A DNA stretch of 6,355 nt from Aestuariicoccus sp032586235 (GTDB lineage: Bacteria; Pseudomonadota; Alphaproteobacteria; Rhodobacterales; Rhodobacteraceae): the NCBI RefSeq assembly GCF_032586235.1, contig NZ_JAWHTD010000089.1, positions 1-6,355 on the forward strand. Reading direction: 5' to 3'. Every line of letters starts with the position of its first letter. Position 1 is the first letter of the stretch. The translations under genes were made by a program, and so were the position numbers. This document shows positions 6,184 to 6,355 of the stretch, piece after piece. Under the pieces are notes generated by a model, which saw only the letters and a list, made by a program, of their open reading frames with translations, had not been told where the DNA came from and searched no databases.

Positions 6184-6345
6184 CTGTCGGCCGGCTTGAT
6201 GAAGTAAATGTCAATATAAAACAGATATTTATAGGTGGTGAAGGTTGGATGTGAGGCCCATCCCCTCCGCCACTTGCCCTAGGGTCAGGACGCATTGATT
6301 TCCCTAGCGCTGCGTGATTCACGGCTCCGAAAACGGAGCGGTGAC
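6184..6345 (+). promoter_or_regulatory. Intergenic region with AT-rich inverted repeat upstream of the next gene
   Basis: After the regulator stop there is a strikingly AT-rich patch (about 6202-6234) in otherwise GC-rich DNA. It carries an imperfect inverted repeat TAAATGTC (6205-6212) / GATATTTA (6224-6231), 7 of 8 positions matching, around TATAAA. This is a likely promoter or operator for the rightward gene starting at 6346, although -35/-10 spacing is not canonical. CCCTAGGG at 6277-6284 is a short palindrome of unknown meaning. No terminator for the regulator gene is visible. Confidence 0.35.
6324..6339 (+). promoter_or_regulatory. Small hairpin enclosing the ribosome binding site
   Basis: GCTCCG (6324-6329), loop AAAA, CGGAGC (6334-6339) is a perfect 6-bp stem. 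The downstream arm contains GGAG (6335-6338), the ribosome site for ATG 6346, with 7-nt spacing. Folded mRNA would hide this site, which suggests translational control, for example opening by heat, a protein or a small RNA. Confidence 0.4.
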
Positions 6346-6355
6346 ATGAGCGATC
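6346..6355 (+). CDS. Start of an unidentified rightward gene (partial)
   Basis: ATG at 6346 is preceded by GGAG with 7-nt spacing and reads Met-Ser-Asp before the window ends. Nothing can be said about its function. It is at least 162 bp after the regulator and in the same direction. Confidence 0.5.

Overview
The window looks like chromosomal DNA of a high-GC alphaproteobacterium, most likely Rhodobacterales (Roseobacter-like). This rests on the strong G/C third-position bias, the clustered small DUF1127 proteins, the GlxA-type AraC regulator and the consistent AAGGA/AGGAG ribosome sites 6-7 nt before starts. No mobile element, tRNA, rRNA or CRISPR is visible.

Layout from left to right: six genes read leftward (minus strand) and one full gene reads rightward. 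At 1-505 is the N-terminal part of an exported protein that runs off the left edge. At 625-1770 is an exported beta-propeller protein. At 1767-2150 is a DUF1127-like small protein whose C-terminus looks frameshifted. After a 298-bp gap comes a clean 66-aa DUF1127 protein (2449-2649). Its start overlaps the stop of a flavin-containing monooxygenase gene (2646-3980), which carries a DUF1127-like tail and an in-frame TAA at codon 5. At 4080-5027 is a homocysteine S-methyltransferase family enzyme. A 115-bp divergent intergenic region follows, then the GlxA-type regulator (5143-6183, plus strand). The first codons of another rightward gene begin at 6346.

How the parts may work together: the regulator is divergent from the methyltransferase - monooxygenase - DUF1127 run and is its obvious candidate controller. 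Regulators of this class often control catabolism of methylated or quaternary amines and other amino-acid-like compounds, and the methyltransferase family includes betaine- and S-methylmethionine-dependent enzymes. The run may therefore handle a methylated nitrogen or sulfur compound, but no substrate can be read from the sequence. The beta-propeller and the left-edge protein are both exported and could form a separate leftward transcript.

The most unusual aspects are the DUF1127-like tail on the monooxygenase, three DUF1127-like modules within about 0.9 kb, and two apparent reading-frame lesions (TAA at 3966-3968; probable 2-nt shift near 1958-1963). The lesions are either real decay or sequence errors.
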